In this document: one piece after another, positions 63,398 through 64,000 of the stretch
How positions within the stretch are numbered: the stretch's first letter is position 1
Layout of the letters: every line of letters starts with the position of its first letter
Assembly: GCA_937941455.1 (NCBI GenBank)
Contig: CALDHM010000011.1
Coordinates: forward strand, 1-64,000
DNA: 64,000 bases
DNA from: an uncultured Pirellulaceae bacterium
GTDB taxonomy: Bacteria > Planctomycetota > Planctomycetia > Pirellulales > Pirellulaceae
Direction of reading: 5' to 3'
Translations under genes and position numbers: made by a program
Notes under the pieces: model-generated
Database searches by the model: none
What the model saw: only the letters and a program-made list of their open reading frames with translations
Told to the model about the DNA's origin: nothing

Positions 63398-64000
63398 CTA
63401 CTTCATGAGATCGGCATAAACAGCGTTCACGCGATCCCAATTGATCACGTTGAACCAGGCCTGAACGTAATCCGCCCGTTTGTTCTGGTATTTGAGATAG
63501 TAAGCGTGTTCCCACACGTCGATACCGAGCAAGGGGAACATGCCATTGGTCAGCGGATTGTCTTGATTCGGCGTACTGACGATTGCCAGGCGTCGGTCAC
63601 GATTGAGTACGAGCCAACCCCAGCCACTCCCGAATTGTCCGACCGCCTTGGTAGCGAACGCTTTTTTGAATTCCTCCACGCCGTTAAAGGTTTCATCGAT
63701 CGCCTTTTGCAATTCGGGAGATGGTTTTCCCGACTTGGCCGCCGGCGTCATCATCGTCCAGAACAGTGAATGGTTGTAATGGCCCCCCCCATTGTTGCGG
63801 ACGGTCGTCCGAATCGATTCGGGGAGTTGATCATAGTTGCAGACGATGAATTCAATCGTGTTGTTCAGCCATTCGGGGGCCTCGGCTGTCAATGCCTTAA
63901 CGAGGTTATCGACATACGCTTTGTGGTGTCGCGAATGATGGATGGTCATCGTTTCGGCGTCGATGAAGGGTTCCAGAGCGTCGACCGGGAAGGGAAGATC
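63398..64000 (-). CDS. sodA: Superoxide dismutase, Mn-type (5' end cut by window edge)
   Basis: 200 residues are visible; the frame stays open to base 64000 and reads DLPFPVDALEPFIDAET before MTIHHSRHH, so the true start lies outside. Metal ligands: His in IHHSRHH, His in GGHYNHSLFW, Asp and His in DVWEHAYY. Residues that usually separate Mn from Fe enzymes point to Mn: Gly-Gly before HYNH and Gln in PNQDNPL. It dismutates superoxide to peroxide and O2. Head of a sodA / UvrA-like / ThiF-like run. Confidence 0.95.
   Translation of the reverse strand, partial: DLPFPVDALEPFIDAETMTIHHSRHHKAYVDNLVKALTAEAPEWLNNTIEFIVCNYDQLPESIRTTVRNNGGGHYNHSLFWTMMTPAAKSGKPSPELQKAIDETFNGVEEFKKAFATKAVGQFGSGWGWLVLNRDRRLAIVSTPNQDNPLTNGMFPLLGIDVWEHAYYLKYQNKRADYVQAWFNVINWDRVNAVYADLMK

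Noticed and set aside
63381-63515. Longer N-terminus of the UvrA-like gene
   Set aside because: It would overlap the sodA coding sequence and begins with residues unlike UvrA.
1-64000. tRNA, rRNA and CRISPR search by eye
   Set aside because: No cloverleaf with a GGTTCRA-type arm, no rRNA signature and no spaced direct repeats were found in the gaps.

Overview
The window looks like chromosomal DNA of a planctomycete, most likely of the Pirellulales. The reasons are: a long MoxR/DUF58/BatA/DUF4175-like operon, a PEP-CTERM protein, a Gld-like ABC exporter with a DUF4340 partner, a 2-oxoacid:ferredoxin oxidoreductase pair, a Bax-inhibitor-1 protein, many large unassigned secreted or membrane proteins, GC-rich coding sequence with AT-rich gaps, and frequent TTG/GTG starts or starts without a Shine-Dalgarno site. 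This taxon is an inference from gene content. No rRNA, tRNA or CRISPR array was recognised.

Left part (2-15549, + strand): a frameshifted IS3-type transposase remnant, then eight tightly packed genes, five of the seven junctions being 4-base stop/start overlaps or close to it: TPR-gluzincin, DUF4159, MoxR ATPase, DUF58, BatA/VWA, DUF4175-like coiled-coil giant, VWA plus amidotransferase-like membrane protein, and a caspase-fold protein without a visible catalytic cysteine. Together they look like an envelope-associated MoxR chaperone/VWA machine.

15696-25589 (- strand): a membrane pseudokinase, then serC, serA, a DUF1015 protein, a dihydroorotase and an M24 peptidase: mostly amino-acid and pyrimidine metabolism.

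26099-30385 (+ strand): a secreted protein with a LecA-like end, dapF, a DUF374 acyltransferase and a thioredoxin-fold lipoprotein.

30705-46924 (mostly - strand): a FliG-like protein, a tiny very basic protein (+), a small unknown, an ABC exporter set (ATPase, GldF-GldG fusion, DUF4340), a tandem GNAT protein, a Tat-exported phosphoesterase, a TPR/small-membrane/frameshifted gene trio, an LpxL-type acyltransferase and ndk.

47176-52760 (+ strand): korA-korB-like genes, a dual-CDGSH iron-sulfur protein, a prepilin-peptidase-like membrane protein and rsmA.

53127-64000 (- strand): a PEP-CTERM metzincin, a Bax-inhibitor-1 protein, an aromatic amino acid hydroxylase, an ABC-2 permease, and a sodA / divergent UvrA / ThiF-like run that leaves the window at its right edge.

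Two families of short palindromic intergenic repeats (about 105 bp and 69 bp) are scattered through the gaps. The points most worth a second look are the repeat families, a T6 slippery site that would add 42 codons to a small gene, the UvrA paralogue with a broken second Walker B, the pseudokinase, the cysteine-less caspase-like protein and the PEP-CTERM metzincin.
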